DNA of 16,570 nucleotides, taken from NCBI GenBank assembly GCA_023381235.1, contig JAMCTV010000090.1, positions 1 through 16,570 of the forward strand, written 5' to 3'. This DNA is from Gammaproteobacteria bacterium (GTDB lineage Bacteria; Pseudomonadota; Gammaproteobacteria; SURF-13). Numbering within the stretch: the first letter of the stretch is position 1; each line of letters opens with the position of its first letter. Below the pieces are notes generated by a model that saw only the letters and a list, made by a program, of their open reading frames with translations, was not told where the DNA came from and did not search any database. Below, piece by piece: positions 1-7,300 of the stretch. The position numbers and the translations under genes are program-made.

Positions 1-516
1 GGCCAAGCTCAAGGTTTTGCCGGCCGCCGCGAGGTCCAGCGCCTGGCCGCCCGCCATGCCGTGCGAACCGCTCGCCTGTGCGAGTGTTTCAATCATCTTC
101 ACGCGCATGGAGTCGGTGACTGAGGGCAGCGCATCGTGGGCCAGCAACTGAAACGCGAGCGCGATCAGCGCATCGCCGGCGAGGATGGCGGTCGCCTCGC
201 CGAACGCCTTGTGACAGGTCGGTTTGCCGCGGCGCAGGTCATCGTTGTCCATCGCGGGCAGATCATCATGCACCAGCGAATAGGCGTGGATCATCTCCAC
301 CGCGCAGGCGGGCGCATCGAGCGCGGCGGCTTGCGCGCCCGCGGCGCTTCCGGCGGCGTACACCAGGGCGGGGCGGATGCGCTTGCCGCCGTCCAGCACC
401 GCGTAACGCATCGCGCGATGCAAGTCCGCGGCGGCGGCGCCGGGAGGCGGCAGACAGGTGTTCAGCGCACGCTCAACGCGCGCCTGATACTCGTTGAGCA
501 GCGCCTCGATTGACAT
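1..516 (-). CDS. ispA: Polyprenyl synthetase, farnesyl diphosphate synthase type (3' part outside window)
   Basis: Short-chain isoprenyl diphosphate synthase, which condenses isopentenyl diphosphate with allylic diphosphates to make geranyl and farnesyl diphosphate in the cytosol. The 172 visible codons start at ATG 516 (MSIEALLNEY) and run off the left edge. Visible family motifs are GGKRIRP near residue 43, the first Asp-rich motif DDLPAMDNDD at 84-93 followed by LRRGKPTCHKAFGEA, then ILAGDAL near 111-117 and GMAGGQALDL at 153-162. The second Asp-rich motif would lie beyond the window. The start has no obvious Shine-Dalgarno sequence (it is preceded by a C-rich run). It follows xseB on the same strand with a gap of about 29 bases, the usual xseB-ispA order, often continued by dxs. 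FPP versus GPP/GGPP specificity cannot be decided from the fragment; ispA is favoured by the xseB neighbour and the motifs. Confidence 0.93.
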   Translation of the reverse strand, partial: MSIEALLNEYQARVERALNTCLPPPGAAAADLHRAMRYAVLDGGKRIRPALVYAAGSAAGAQAAALDAPACAVEMIHAYSLVHDDLPAMDNDDLRRGKPTCHKAFGEATAILAGDALIALAFQLLAHDALPSVTDSMRVKMIETLAQASGSHGMAGGQALDLAAAGKTLSLA

Positions 517-545
517 GGGGGTGGAAAGCGGGATGCGAAAGGCGC

Positions 546-782
546 TTACTCTTCCTCCGGCTCAAAAGGCTCGACGCGCAATGCGCCGTCTTTTTCCATG
601 AGGATGTGCACCTTCTGTTCCGCCTCGCGCAGGGCTTTCTGGCAGGCGCGCGTAAGCTCGATGCCGCGCTCGAAGTGTTTGAGCGAGTCCTCCAGGCTGA
701 TCTCGCCATGCTCCATGCGCTCGACCAGCGTCTCCAACTCTTTCAGGGCTTTTTCAAAATCCAGCGGTGTCTTTTTGGACAT
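546..782 (-). CDS. xseB: Exodeoxyribonuclease VII small subunit
   Basis: Small subunit of exonuclease VII, which with XseA degrades single-stranded DNA to oligonucleotides in the cytosol. The product from ATG 782 is 78 aa (MSKKTPLDFEKALKELE...), close to the roughly 80 aa of enterobacterial XseB. It has the family pattern FEKALKELETLVERMEHGE, then SLEDSLKHFERGIEL and CQKALREAEQKV, and an acidic tail FEPEEE. An in-frame ATG at 821 would add 13 residues (MPGQDFTSVRIAP). I prefer 782 because it matches the family N-terminus and because a possible promoter (-35 849-844, -10 825-820) would make the 821 codon part of the -10 element. Neither start has a good Shine-Dalgarno sequence. First gene of the xseB-ispA unit. 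xseA is not adjacent here. Confidence 0.92.
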   Translation of the reverse strand: MSKKTPLDFEKALKELETLVERMEHGEISLEDSLKHFERGIELTRACQKALREAEQKVHILMEKDGALRVEPFEPEEE

Positions 783-819
783 GGGCGCGATACGGACGGA
801 AGTAAAGTCTTGTCCCGGC

Positions 820-849
820 ATGTTAGCCTACTTGTGCCGGCCAGGGCAA
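820..849 (-). promoter_or_regulatory. Possible sigma70 promoter for xseB-ispA
   Basis: On the minus strand a -35-like TTGCCC (849-844) is followed after 18 bases by TAACAT (825-820). Transcription would begin near 813, leaving a leader of about 30 nt before the ATG at 782. Each hexamer matches its consensus at only four of six positions, so this is a plausible but weak prediction. Confidence 0.3.
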
Positions 850-935
850 CGGCATGGCGGCGCGGGCCGGCTTTGGTTATGCTGTGCGCAGGGCCGACGG
901 GTTGCCGCTCGATAAACCCGAGCGAGGGGGCGTAC

Positions 936-1994
936 ATGTCGCTAATGGAAAACTGGGCCGAGGAGAAACGCTCGGCGTATCTTTACCGTGTGCTGGCGCA
1001 GGTGGAGCGTGATCCGGTAAAGAGCGCGCTGTTCCATAAGCTGGGCGAAGCCGCCGAAGCGCAGGCGCAAATCTGGGCGCAACAGGCGCGGGAAGCCGCC
1101 ACACCCGTTCCCGGCGAATTTCATCCCTCCGCGCGCGTGCGTCTGGTGGCGGCACTCATCCGCTGGTTCGGTCCGCGCGCGCTGCGCCCGGTGCTCGCCG
1201 CGGCCAAGGTGCGCGGCTTGTCCATTTACAGCGCCGGATACAGCGCCGGACCCAGCGCCGCGGCGGGGCATCCCATGCCCGCCTCGGTGCAGGATTTCGG
1301 TCAGCGCCATCGAGGCGTGAACAGCGGCGGCACGTTGCGCGCCGCCGTGTTCGGCGTCAACGACGGCCTGGTCTCCAATACCAGCCTCATCATGGGGGTG
1401 GCGGGTGCGGCGGCGGACGCCGGGATTATCCTGTTGACCGGCGTGGCGGGCCTGCTGGCGGGCGCACTGTCCATGGCGGCGGGCGAGTATGTGTCCATGC
1501 GCGCGCAACGCGAGATGTATGAATACCAGATCGGGCTGGAGCGCGAGGAGCTGGAAGAATATCCCGACGCAGAGGCCGAGGAACTTGCGCTGATCTATCA
1601 GGCGCGCGGCGCGGACATGGAGCGGGCGCGCGAGTTCGCGCGCGGTTTACTGAAAAATCCCCAGCACGCGCTGGACACGCTGGCGCGCGAGGAACTGGGG
1701 TTGAATCCCGCCGAGCTCGGCTCGCCCTGGGGCGCCGCGCTGTCTTCGTTTCTTGCCTTCGCCGCCGGTGCGCTGGTTCCGCTCGCGCCGTTTGTTTTAA
1801 ACGTGAATGCAGCAAACGCCATACCACTCAGCGCCGGGCTTGCCGCCTTGAGCTTGTTTGTGGTCGGTGCGATATTGAGCCTGTTTACCGGCCGGCGCGC
1901 CCTGTGGGGCGGCGCGCGCATGGTGCTGATCGGCGCGGGCGCGGGCGTAGTCGCTTATTTAACAGGCAGCGCGCTTGGGGCGGGACTGGCCTGA
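936..1994 (+). CDS. VIT1/CCC1-family iron/manganese transporter with ferritin-like N-terminal domain
   Basis: Predicted inner-membrane Fe2+/Mn2+ transporter of the VIT1/CCC1 family (DUF125), 352 aa. Residues 7-50 resemble the N-terminal ferritin-like helices seen in a subset of this family (EEKRSAYLYRVLAQVE...LFHKLGEAAEAQAQIW), but the His usually found in the second Glu-x-x-His motif is missing, so metal binding there may be weak. The transporter core starts near 133 with LRAAVFGVNDGLVSNTSLIMG, then GALSMAAGEYVSMRAQRE (176-193). An acidic cytosolic segment (about 194-225, with EREELEEYPDAEAEEL) is the expected metal-binding helical bundle. Three more hydrophobic helices follow (about 266-287, 297-318, 327-350). 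The start ATG 936 has a strong purine-rich ribosome site (GAGGGGG, 924-930). The frame stays open upstream to 510, but that part is antisense to xseB and not protein-like. It is divergent from xseB. It probably limits metal toxicity; whether export or storage, and which metal, is inference. Confidence 0.88.
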   Translation: MSLMENWAEEKRSAYLYRVLAQVERDPVKSALFHKLGEAAEAQAQIWAQQAREAATPVPGEFHPSARVRLVAALIRWFGPRALRPVLAAAKVRGLSIYSAGYSAGPSAAAGHPMPASVQDFGQRHRGVNSGGTLRAAVFGVNDGLVSNTSLIMGVAGAAADAGIILLTGVAGLLAGALSMAAGEYVSMRAQREMYEYQIGLEREELEEYPDAEAEELALIYQARGADMERAREFARGLLKNPQHALDTLAREELGLNPAELGSPWGAALSSFLAFAAGALVPLAPFVLNVNAANAIPLSAGLAALSLFVVGAILSLFTGRRALWGGARMVLIGAGAGVVAYLTGSALGAGLA

Positions 1995-2183
1995 AAACGC
2001 CGCGCTTGACACCGGTGCAGAGGGGCGAAATGATGAACGGCTATAGGCAGTGCGGCCCGCGCGACGCCTGCGTTTCTCAGTAAAAAATGAAAAATTTTAT
2101 GAGTTGACGGGTTGATACAGCCGTTTTGCATCAGCCCGTTAAAGCTCACCGGCTGGCGTTTGATAACCGAGGGAGGGTCGTGC

Positions 2184-3392
2184 ATGAGCCTGGTCTACAA
2201 ACACGAAAAAGCGTTGTTCTATATTCTGGTTGTTATTTCACTGTTGATTTGGATTGGTGTAATTGCCGTTACCTCCGGCATCGCGTTGATCTACGTGGCG
2301 GCGGCTTTTATCTTTTATCTGTTTTTCCAGTCGGCTTTTATTTCCTACTTGAAGGGCACGGCGGTCAAAATCACCGCGCAACAGTTCCCCGATATTCATG
2401 AGCGTGTTGCAGCGTGCTGCGCCCGGCTCGGTATCGGTAAAATTCCCGATGCCTATTTGCTGCGCTCCGACGGAGCGTTCAATGCCTTCGCCACGCGCTT
2501 TCTGGGGCGCAATTTCATCGCCCTCTATTCCGAGCTCGCCGATGCGCTGGAGACGCAACCCGGCGCCCTCAACTTTTATATCGGGCATGAGCTGGGGCAT
2601 ATCCATCGCGGCCACCTCAAGTGGCATGTATTCACCTGGCCGGCGAGCATTCTGCCGCTGCTGGGGGCGGCCTATTCCAGGACGTGTGAATATACCTGTG
2701 ATCGCTACGGCCTTGCCTCGGTCACCGATCCGAATGATGCAAAGGCGGGAATGGCGGTGCTGGCGGCAGGCGCCAAACGCTGGCGTGCGCTTGATCATCG
2801 GCATTATGCCACCCAGGACACACGCGGTTTTTGGATGTCCTTTCATGAACTCATTGGCGACTACCCCTGGCTCACCAAGCGCATGGCCACGCTGGATGCC
2901 TTGATTGCCAATCAGCCGCTGCGCCTGCCGGGGCGCAATTTTTTCGCCTGGCTGCTCGCCCTGTTTGTCCCGCGCCTGGGGTTCGGTAAGGGAGCGGCGG
3001 GCGGGCTGATCATTCTGGCCGTCATCGGCATACTCGCCGCGATTTCCTTTCCGGCATATCAAGATTTTCAGATGCGCGCCAATGTGGCGGGTGTCTTTGC
3101 CGAAATCGGCCGCGTGAAGACCGCTATTGACGCCTACCGTTTGGACAATAACGCCATGCCCAACAGCAATGAGGAACTCAACCTGCCCGTAACGGGCGAC
3201 TATGGTAAAAATATCCAATCCATTGTGGTGAGCGAAGGCGGGATCATCACCGTCACGTTGACGGGAGCGCTGCGGGACGAGTCTGTGGTGCTGGGTTATA
3301 TTGAGGGAGATGGCGGGGAAGTATGGGCGTGTGAAAGCGACACCCTCGCCAAAAAATATCTGGAGCGCTATTGCCAGGTGGTAGGCCAATAA
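2184..3392 (+). CDS. Membrane M48 metallopeptidase fused to a type IV pilin-like C-terminal domain
   Basis: 402-aa two-part protein. N-terminus: two hydrophobic helices (about 11-29 and 31-55), then an M48 (HtpX/Ste24-like) zinc peptidase domain with HELGH at 135-139 (His135 and His139 as ligands, Glu136 catalytic) and the distal Glu ligand in CEYTCDRYG (Glu169), the usual M48 E-x-x-x-D context. C-terminus: from about 273 a pilin-type helix GLIILAVIGILAAISFPAYQ, a helical stretch EIGRVKTAIDAYRLDN, a beta-rich part (NIQSIVVSEGGIITVTLTGA) and a closing W-x-C...KYLERYC with Cys383 and Cys397, the type IVa pilin disulfide pattern. The G-F-T-L-I-E leader is absent, so prepilin-peptidase processing is unlikely. 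An HtpX-like topology would put the protease in the cytosol and the pilin fold in the periplasm (inference). ATG 2184 has a strong AGGGAGG site (2171-2177); an upstream in-frame ATG at 2112 adds an unlikely 24-residue stretch. The exported TPR gene follows after 39 bases. Confidence 0.87.
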   Translation: MSLVYKHEKALFYILVVISLLIWIGVIAVTSGIALIYVAAAFIFYLFFQSAFISYLKGTAVKITAQQFPDIHERVAACCARLGIGKIPDAYLLRSDGAFNAFATRFLGRNFIALYSELADALETQPGALNFYIGHELGHIHRGHLKWHVFTWPASILPLLGAAYSRTCEYTCDRYGLASVTDPNDAKAGMAVLAAGAKRWRALDHRHYATQDTRGFWMSFHELIGDYPWLTKRMATLDALIANQPLRLPGRNFFAWLLALFVPRLGFGKGAAGGLIILAVIGILAAISFPAYQDFQMRANVAGVFAEIGRVKTAIDAYRLDNNAMPNSNEELNLPVTGDYGKNIQSIVVSEGGIITVTLTGALRDESVVLGYIEGDGGEVWACESDTLAKKYLERYCQVVGQ

Positions 3393-3431
3393 GCCGCGTA
3401 TCGAACCGGGGCGTTACATGGGGGCCTGTTT

Positions 3432-4391
3432 ATGAATTGTGATTTGCATGGAATCATCAAAGCGCTGTGGGTAGTCATAACCGTGACCGGCGTGGGCGGC
3501 GCCGCGCTCGCGGCGGAGCCGGCGCCGGATTATCTCGCGCAAGGGCAGAAAAAATACCAGGCCAAGGACTATCAGGGCGCGCTGGCGGATTTCGACCTTG
3601 CGGTGAACGCCGCGCCCAAGGGCGCCGAGGCTTATTACTGGCGCGGAGTGACCAAGATTGATCTCAAGCTCGCCAAGTCCGCCATCACCGATTTTGACCA
3701 GGCCATCCGCCTGAAGAAAAATTACACCGACGCCTATTTTGAGCGGGCATATGCCAAGAGTGAAGCCCAAGATTATCAGGGCGCGCTCAAGGATTTGGAC
3801 AAGGTGATCGCGCTCAAGCCCGATCACGTCAACGCCTACAACGAGCGCGGTTGGGTCAAGCTGCAACTCGGCGCCCAGCGCGGCGCGCTGGGCGACGCGG
3901 ACAAGGCCATTGCGCTCAAACCCGATTGGGCGACGCCTTACCGCGTGCGCGGCGACGCCAAAAACAAACTGCAAGACTTCAACGGGGCCATCGCGGATTG
4001 GCAGAAGGCGATACAGCTCGACGCCGCCTTTGCCAAGATACTGAACCCGGAAATAGACAAGGCCCAGGCCGCGCTCAAGACTCAGGCCTATGCCGGCAAG
4101 TGCGCCGGCGAGCTGATTACTACCAAGGGTTATGTCATCAACTGGACCGAGTGGGGCGAGCGCTACGGCATTGCCAATCCGTTTCTCATCATCAGCGGGC
4201 CGGAATATCAGGGCGAGGATGGTAAGACCTCATACTACGGTTTATATAATTTCCCCCACCTCAAGGACGCCGGTGAGGTAAGGCTCACCGGCTGCGTGCC
4301 GCAACAGCGCTCACCATACCGCGGCCTCAAGTACTTCAGCGAGTTGTACGAGGCGCAACCGCTGGCGGAGAAGGCCGCGCCCGCGCCATAG
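3432..4391 (+). CDS. Exported tetratricopeptide-repeat protein with a Cys-containing C-terminal domain
   Basis: 319 aa. Residues 1-28 form a signal peptide (hydrophobic core ALWVVITVTGVGGAALA, likely cleavage before AEPAPDY). About five TPR units follow (starting near 32, 66, 100, 134 and 168), recognisable by the repeated pattern YQGALADFDLAVNAAP / SAITDFDQAIRLKK / YQGALKDLDKVIALKP. TPRs normally form a helical solenoid for protein contacts. The last 100 residues (about 218-319) are not TPR: they are rich in Tyr, Trp and Gly and contain the only two Cys after the leader region (224 and 288), which could pair in the periplasm. I do not recognise this domain. The gene starts 39 bases after the M48-pilin gene on the same strand, so co-transcription and a partnership are plausible but unproven. 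Only a weak G-run precedes ATG 3432. Confidence 0.82.
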   Translation: MNCDLHGIIKALWVVITVTGVGGAALAAEPAPDYLAQGQKKYQAKDYQGALADFDLAVNAAPKGAEAYYWRGVTKIDLKLAKSAITDFDQAIRLKKNYTDAYFERAYAKSEAQDYQGALKDLDKVIALKPDHVNAYNERGWVKLQLGAQRGALGDADKAIALKPDWATPYRVRGDAKNKLQDFNGAIADWQKAIQLDAAFAKILNPEIDKAQAALKTQAYAGKCAGELITTKGYVINWTEWGERYGIANPFLIISGPEYQGEDGKTSYYGLYNFPHLKDAGEVRLTGCVPQQRSPYRGLKYFSELYEAQPLAEKAAPAP

Positions 4392-4409
4392 CCGTTTCCG
4401 CTGCCTGAT

Positions 4410-4568
4410 TTAAGGAACCTCTGATTAAGTCAGAGGTTCCTGTGGCACAGGGAAGTGCCGCCATTTTTCAAATGCGCAAGCATTTGAAAAATGGAGAAAA
4501 GCAAAAATCGTATTTTTGCTTTTCGTGCTCTGAGAAGTCCATGATGGACTTATTCAGAGCTTCCTTAA
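4410..4568. repeat. 159-bp structured repeat with terminal inverted repeats and TTAA ends (MITE-like)
   Basis: Both ends read TTAAGGAA(C/G)CTCTGA(T/A)TAAG toward the inside: 19 of the outer 21 positions match as an inverted repeat, and TTAA is present at both borders (4410-4413, 4565-4568), as expected for a TTAA target duplication. The interior is a chain of hairpins: 4413-4424/4430-4441 (12 bp, perfect), 4444-4448/4455-4459 (5 bp), 4461-4475/4480-4494 (15 bp, perfect, GCAA loop), 4496-4508/4512-4524 (13 bp, perfect, 3-nt loop), and 4527-4533/4554-4560 enclosing 4535-4541/4545-4551. There is no open frame of protein character. End fragments recur at 7481-7500 and 9374-9418. It lies between the stop of the TPR gene and the typA promoter and could also act as a terminator or transcript stabiliser. 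No transposase family is assigned. Confidence 0.8.
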
Positions 4569-4648
4569 CAGACGAAGAGCCGGACGAGTTGTTGGGTTTT
4601 TAGCCGGCCGGGCAGAGTCCGCGCGGAAGATTTTTCCACCGCTGTAAA

Positions 4649-4688
4649 AGGCGAATTTCGCCTGAAATCCACATTTTTGCTGTATAAT
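4649..4688 (+). promoter_or_regulatory. typA promoter with a palindrome over the -35 region
   Basis: A perfect -10 hexamer TATAAT lies at 4683-4688, about 28 bases before the typA ATG. No good -35 sits at 16-18 bases; that place is instead covered by a perfect 7-1-7 palindrome, AGGCGAATTTCGCCT (4649-4663). This looks like an operator or a promoter that needs an activator. The regulator is not recognised. Confidence 0.5.
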
Positions 4689-4716
4689 GGGCGGTTTGAT
4701 TTCCTGAAAGCCTCCT

Positions 4717-6549
4717 ATGCTGGATAAATTACGCAATATCGCCATCATCGCCCACGTGGATCACGGCAAGACCACGCTGGTGGACAAGCTGCTGCAGCAG
4801 TCGGGCGCCTTCGGCGAGCGCGCGGCGCTGACCGAGCGGGTCATGGACTCCAATGATCTGGAACGCGAGCGCGGCATCACCATCCTGGCCAAGAACACCG
4901 CGCTGCGCTGGGGCCATGGGGATAACCAGTACCGCATCAACATCGTGGATACGCCGGGCCACGCCGACTTCGGCGGCGAGGTGGAGCGCGTGCTCTCGAT
5001 GGTGGATTCGGTGCTGCTGCTGGTGGACGCGGTGGACGGCCCCATGCCGCAGACCCGCTTTGTGACGCAAAAGGCCTTTGCGCTGGGCCTGAAGCCCATC
5101 GTGGTGATTAACAAGGTGGATCGCCCCGGCGCCCGCCCGCGCTGGGTGCTGGACCAGACCTTCGATTTGTTCGACAACCTCGGCGCCACCGATGAGCAAC
5201 TGGACTTCCCGGTGGTGTACACCTCGGCCCTGCACGGCTATGCCGGTCTCGATGAAACCGTGCGTTCGGGCGACATGACGCCGCTGTTTGAAACCATCGT
5301 CCAGCACGTCAAGCCGCCGCAGGTGGACCCGGCGGGGCCATTCCAGATGCAGGTCAGCTCACTCTCCTATTCGAGCTATGTCGGCGTGATCGGTATCGGG
5401 CGCATCACGCGCGGGCGCATCAAAACCAACACGCCGGTGGTGGTGGTGAACCGCCAGGGCGAAAAGCGCAACGCGCGCGTGCTGCAACTGTTCAATCTGC
5501 TCGGCCTGGAGCGTATCGAAATTCCCGAAGCCGAAGCGGGCGACATCATCGCCTTCACCGGCATCGAGGGCCTGGGTATCTCCGATACCCTGTGCGACCC
5601 GACCGCGGTCGAGGCCCTGCCCGCGCTGGTGGTGGACGAGCCGACGGTGAGCATGACCTTTCAGGTCAATACCTCGCCGCTCGCGGGCAAGGACGGAAAA
5701 TACATCACCAGCCGCCAGATCCGCGAGCGTCTGCAACGCGAACTGATACACAACGTCGCGTTGCGCATGGAAGAGACCGATGACCCGGACAAGTTCCGTG
5801 TCTCCGGGCGCGGTGAACTGCATCTCTCCATCCTGATTGAAAACATGCGCCGCGAAGGCTATGAAGTGGCCGTGGGCCGTCCGCAGGTGATTATGAAAGA
5901 AGTGGACGGCGTGTTGTGCGAGCCGTATGAAAATCTGGTGGTGGACGTGGAAGAGCAGCATCAAGGCGCGATCATGGAGCGCCTCGGCATGCGCAAGGGC
6001 GATCTCGCTAACATGCAGCCGGATGGGAAGGGGCGCGTGCGCCTCGATTACATGATTCCCACGCGCGGCCTGATCGGTTTCCGCAACGAGTTCCTGACGC
6101 TCACCTCCGGCACCGGCCTGCTGCACAGCGTTTACCATCATCACGGCGCGCAGAAAAAGGGCGGCATCGGCCAGCGCGTGAACGGCGCCCTGATCAGCAA
6201 CGGCGCGGGCAAGAGCGTGGCCTATTCGCTGTTCAGCCTGCAGGAGCGCGGCCGTCTGCTTATCGGCCCGGGCGAGGAACTGTACGAGGGCATGGTGATC
6301 GGCATCCACTCGCGCGACAACGATCTGGTGGTGAACCCGCTGCGCGGCAAGCAGCTTACCAACATCCGCGCCGCGGGTTCCGATGAAAATATCATCCTCA
6401 CCCCGCCGATACGCATGAGTCTGGAGCAGGCGCTGGAATTTATAGACGACGATGAACTGGTCGAAGTGACGCCGCACTACACCCGTATCCGCAAGCGGCT
6501 GTTACTGGAGCACGAGCGCAAGAAGGCCTCGCGCGCAGCGGCGGGTTAA
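4717..6549 (+). CDS. typA: Ribosome-associated translational GTPase BipA/TypA
   Basis: Translation-factor GTPase of the EF-G-like BipA/TypA family, which binds 70S ribosomes (or the 30S subunit in the stringent response) and supports ribosome assembly, low-temperature growth and stress responses. The 610-aa length is normal. The GTPase motifs are intact: G1 AHVDHGKTT (12-20), the switch I region ERERGITI (49-56), G3 DTPGH (78-82), G4 NKVD (132-135) and G5 SAL (170-172). Domain II, the EF-G domain III/V-like parts (for example RGELHLSILIENMRREGYEV, and PTRGLIGFRNEFLT) and the BipA-specific C-terminus with KGGIGQRVNGALISN and a basic tail all follow. ATG 4717 is fixed by the family N-terminus MLDKLRNIAIIAHVD; the ribosome site is weak. 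It converges with phoB with only three bases between the stop codons, so any terminator must lie inside the opposing gene. Confidence 0.98.
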   Translation: MLDKLRNIAIIAHVDHGKTTLVDKLLQQSGAFGERAALTERVMDSNDLERERGITILAKNTALRWGHGDNQYRINIVDTPGHADFGGEVERVLSMVDSVLLLVDAVDGPMPQTRFVTQKAFALGLKPIVVINKVDRPGARPRWVLDQTFDLFDNLGATDEQLDFPVVYTSALHGYAGLDETVRSGDMTPLFETIVQHVKPPQVDPAGPFQMQVSSLSYSSYVGVIGIGRITRGRIKTNTPVVVVNRQGEKRNARVLQLFNLLGLERIEIPEAEAGDIIAFTGIEGLGISDTLCDPTAVEALPALVVDEPTVSMTFQVNTSPLAGKDGKYITSRQIRERLQRELIHNVALRMEETDDPDKFRVSGRGELHLSILIENMRREGYEVAVGRPQVIMKEVDGVLCEPYENLVVDVEEQHQGAIMERLGMRKGDLANMQPDGKGRVRLDYMIPTRGLIGFRNEFLTLTSGTGLLHSVYHHHGAQKKGGIGQRVNGALISNGAGKSVAYSLFSLQERGRLLIGPGEELYEGMVIGIHSRDNDLVVNPLRGKQLTNIRAAGSDENIILTPPIRMSLEQALEFIDDDELVEVTPHYTRIRKRLLLEHERKKASRAAAG

Positions 6550-6552
6550 GTC

Positions 6553-7260
6553 TTAGCCTGTGCGCGATTGCGCCGTGGGCGCGAAGAAGCGGTAGCCTGA
6601 ACCGCGCACGGTTTCTATCAAATGATCGTGCCCGTATTTTTTCAGCGCGATGCGCAGGCGGCGGATGTGCACGTCCACGGTGCGTTCGCCGATATACACG
6701 TTCCTGCCCCACACCAGATCGAGCAATTGGTTGCGGCTGTACACGCGCCCGGCATGGGTCATGAAAAAGTGCAGCAGGCGGAATTCCGTGGGCCCCATCT
6801 CCACCATATGCCCGCGTGAGCTGACGCGGTGGCTGACGGGATCAAGATGCAGGTGGGCGATTTCAATGGCGTCGTCGGTGGCCTGCGGCGCGGTGCGGCG
6901 CAATACCGCGCGGATGCGCGCCAGCAGTTCGTTGGGTGAAAACGGCTTGGTGATGTAATCGTCGGCGCCGGTTTCCAGTCCCTTGATCTTGTCGGCCTCT
7001 TCGCCGCGTGCGGTGAGCATGATGATCGGTATCCCGCGCGTCGCCTCCTCGCGTTTCAGGCGCCGCGCGAAGTCCAGGCCGCTTAATCCAGGCAGCATCC
7101 AGTCGAGCAGTATCAATACCGGCGGCTCGGCGGTGATTTTCGCCTGCGCCTGTTCGGCGTTGTGCGCCTCGCTGTGGTCGTAGCCCGCGCGTGCGAGCGC
7201 GAAACCGATCATCTCGCAGATGGCCGGCTCGTCATCCACAACCAGTATCGTGTTGGTCAT
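6553..7260 (-). CDS. phoB: Phosphate regulon response regulator PhoB
   Basis: OmpR/PhoB-type response regulator, 235 aa. The receiver domain (about 4-118) has the acidic pocket DDE (9-11), phospho-acceptor Asp53 in LLDWMLP, Thr83 in MLTARG and Lys105 in YITKPFSP. The C-terminal winged helix (about 132-228) has the PhoB signature EFRLLHFFMTHAGRVYSRNQLLDLVWG, then RTVDVHIRRLRIALKK and a GSGYRF end. When phosphorylated, usually by PhoR, it activates phosphate-starvation genes through direct-repeat Pho boxes. The Pho box upstream of this gene, and others near phoX and the porin, support the assignment over other OmpR-like paralogues. No phoR, phoU or pst genes lie in the window; immediately downstream is the convergent typA. 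Near the start codon there is no clear ribosome site. Confidence 0.93.
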   Translation of the reverse strand: MTNTILVVDDEPAICEMIGFALARAGYDHSEAHNAEQAQAKITAEPPVLILLDWMLPGLSGLDFARRLKREEATRGIPIIMLTARGEEADKIKGLETGADDYITKPFSPNELLARIRAVLRRTAPQATDDAIEIAHLHLDPVSHRVSSRGHMVEMGPTEFRLLHFFMTHAGRVYSRNQLLDLVWGRNVYIGERTVDVHIRRLRIALKKYGHDHLIETVRGSGYRFFAPTAQSRTG

Positions 7261-7300
7261 GGGCGGCGTGTTGGGTTTCTAACGTTCATATTGAATGACT

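Noticed and set aside
510..935. Upstream extension of the VIT-family frame by 142 codons
   Set aside because: It is antisense to xseB, has no protein-like character, and the ATG at 936 has a strong ribosome site.
2030..2083. 17-codon frame MMNGYRQCGPRDACVSQ with AGAGGGG before it, and TTGACA at 2006-2011 with AATGAT 17 bases later
   Set aside because: The ribosome-site reading and the promoter reading exclude each other because the -10 overlaps the start codon. The peptide has no recognisable feature; evidence is too thin.
2238..3389. 383-codon minus-strand open frame opposite the M48-pilin gene
   Set aside because: The plus frame has clear catalytic and pilin motifs; the antisense frame is rich in Arg, Gly and His with no motif, as is typical for shadows in GC-rich DNA.
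4410..4568. Insertion sequence with its own transposase
   Set aside because: The element is only 159 bp and fully made of stems; it has no coding capacity, so it is at most non-autonomous.
5359..6477. 372-codon minus-strand open frame opposite typA
   Set aside because: typA is unambiguous; the antisense peptide is His/Ala-rich without recognisable domains.
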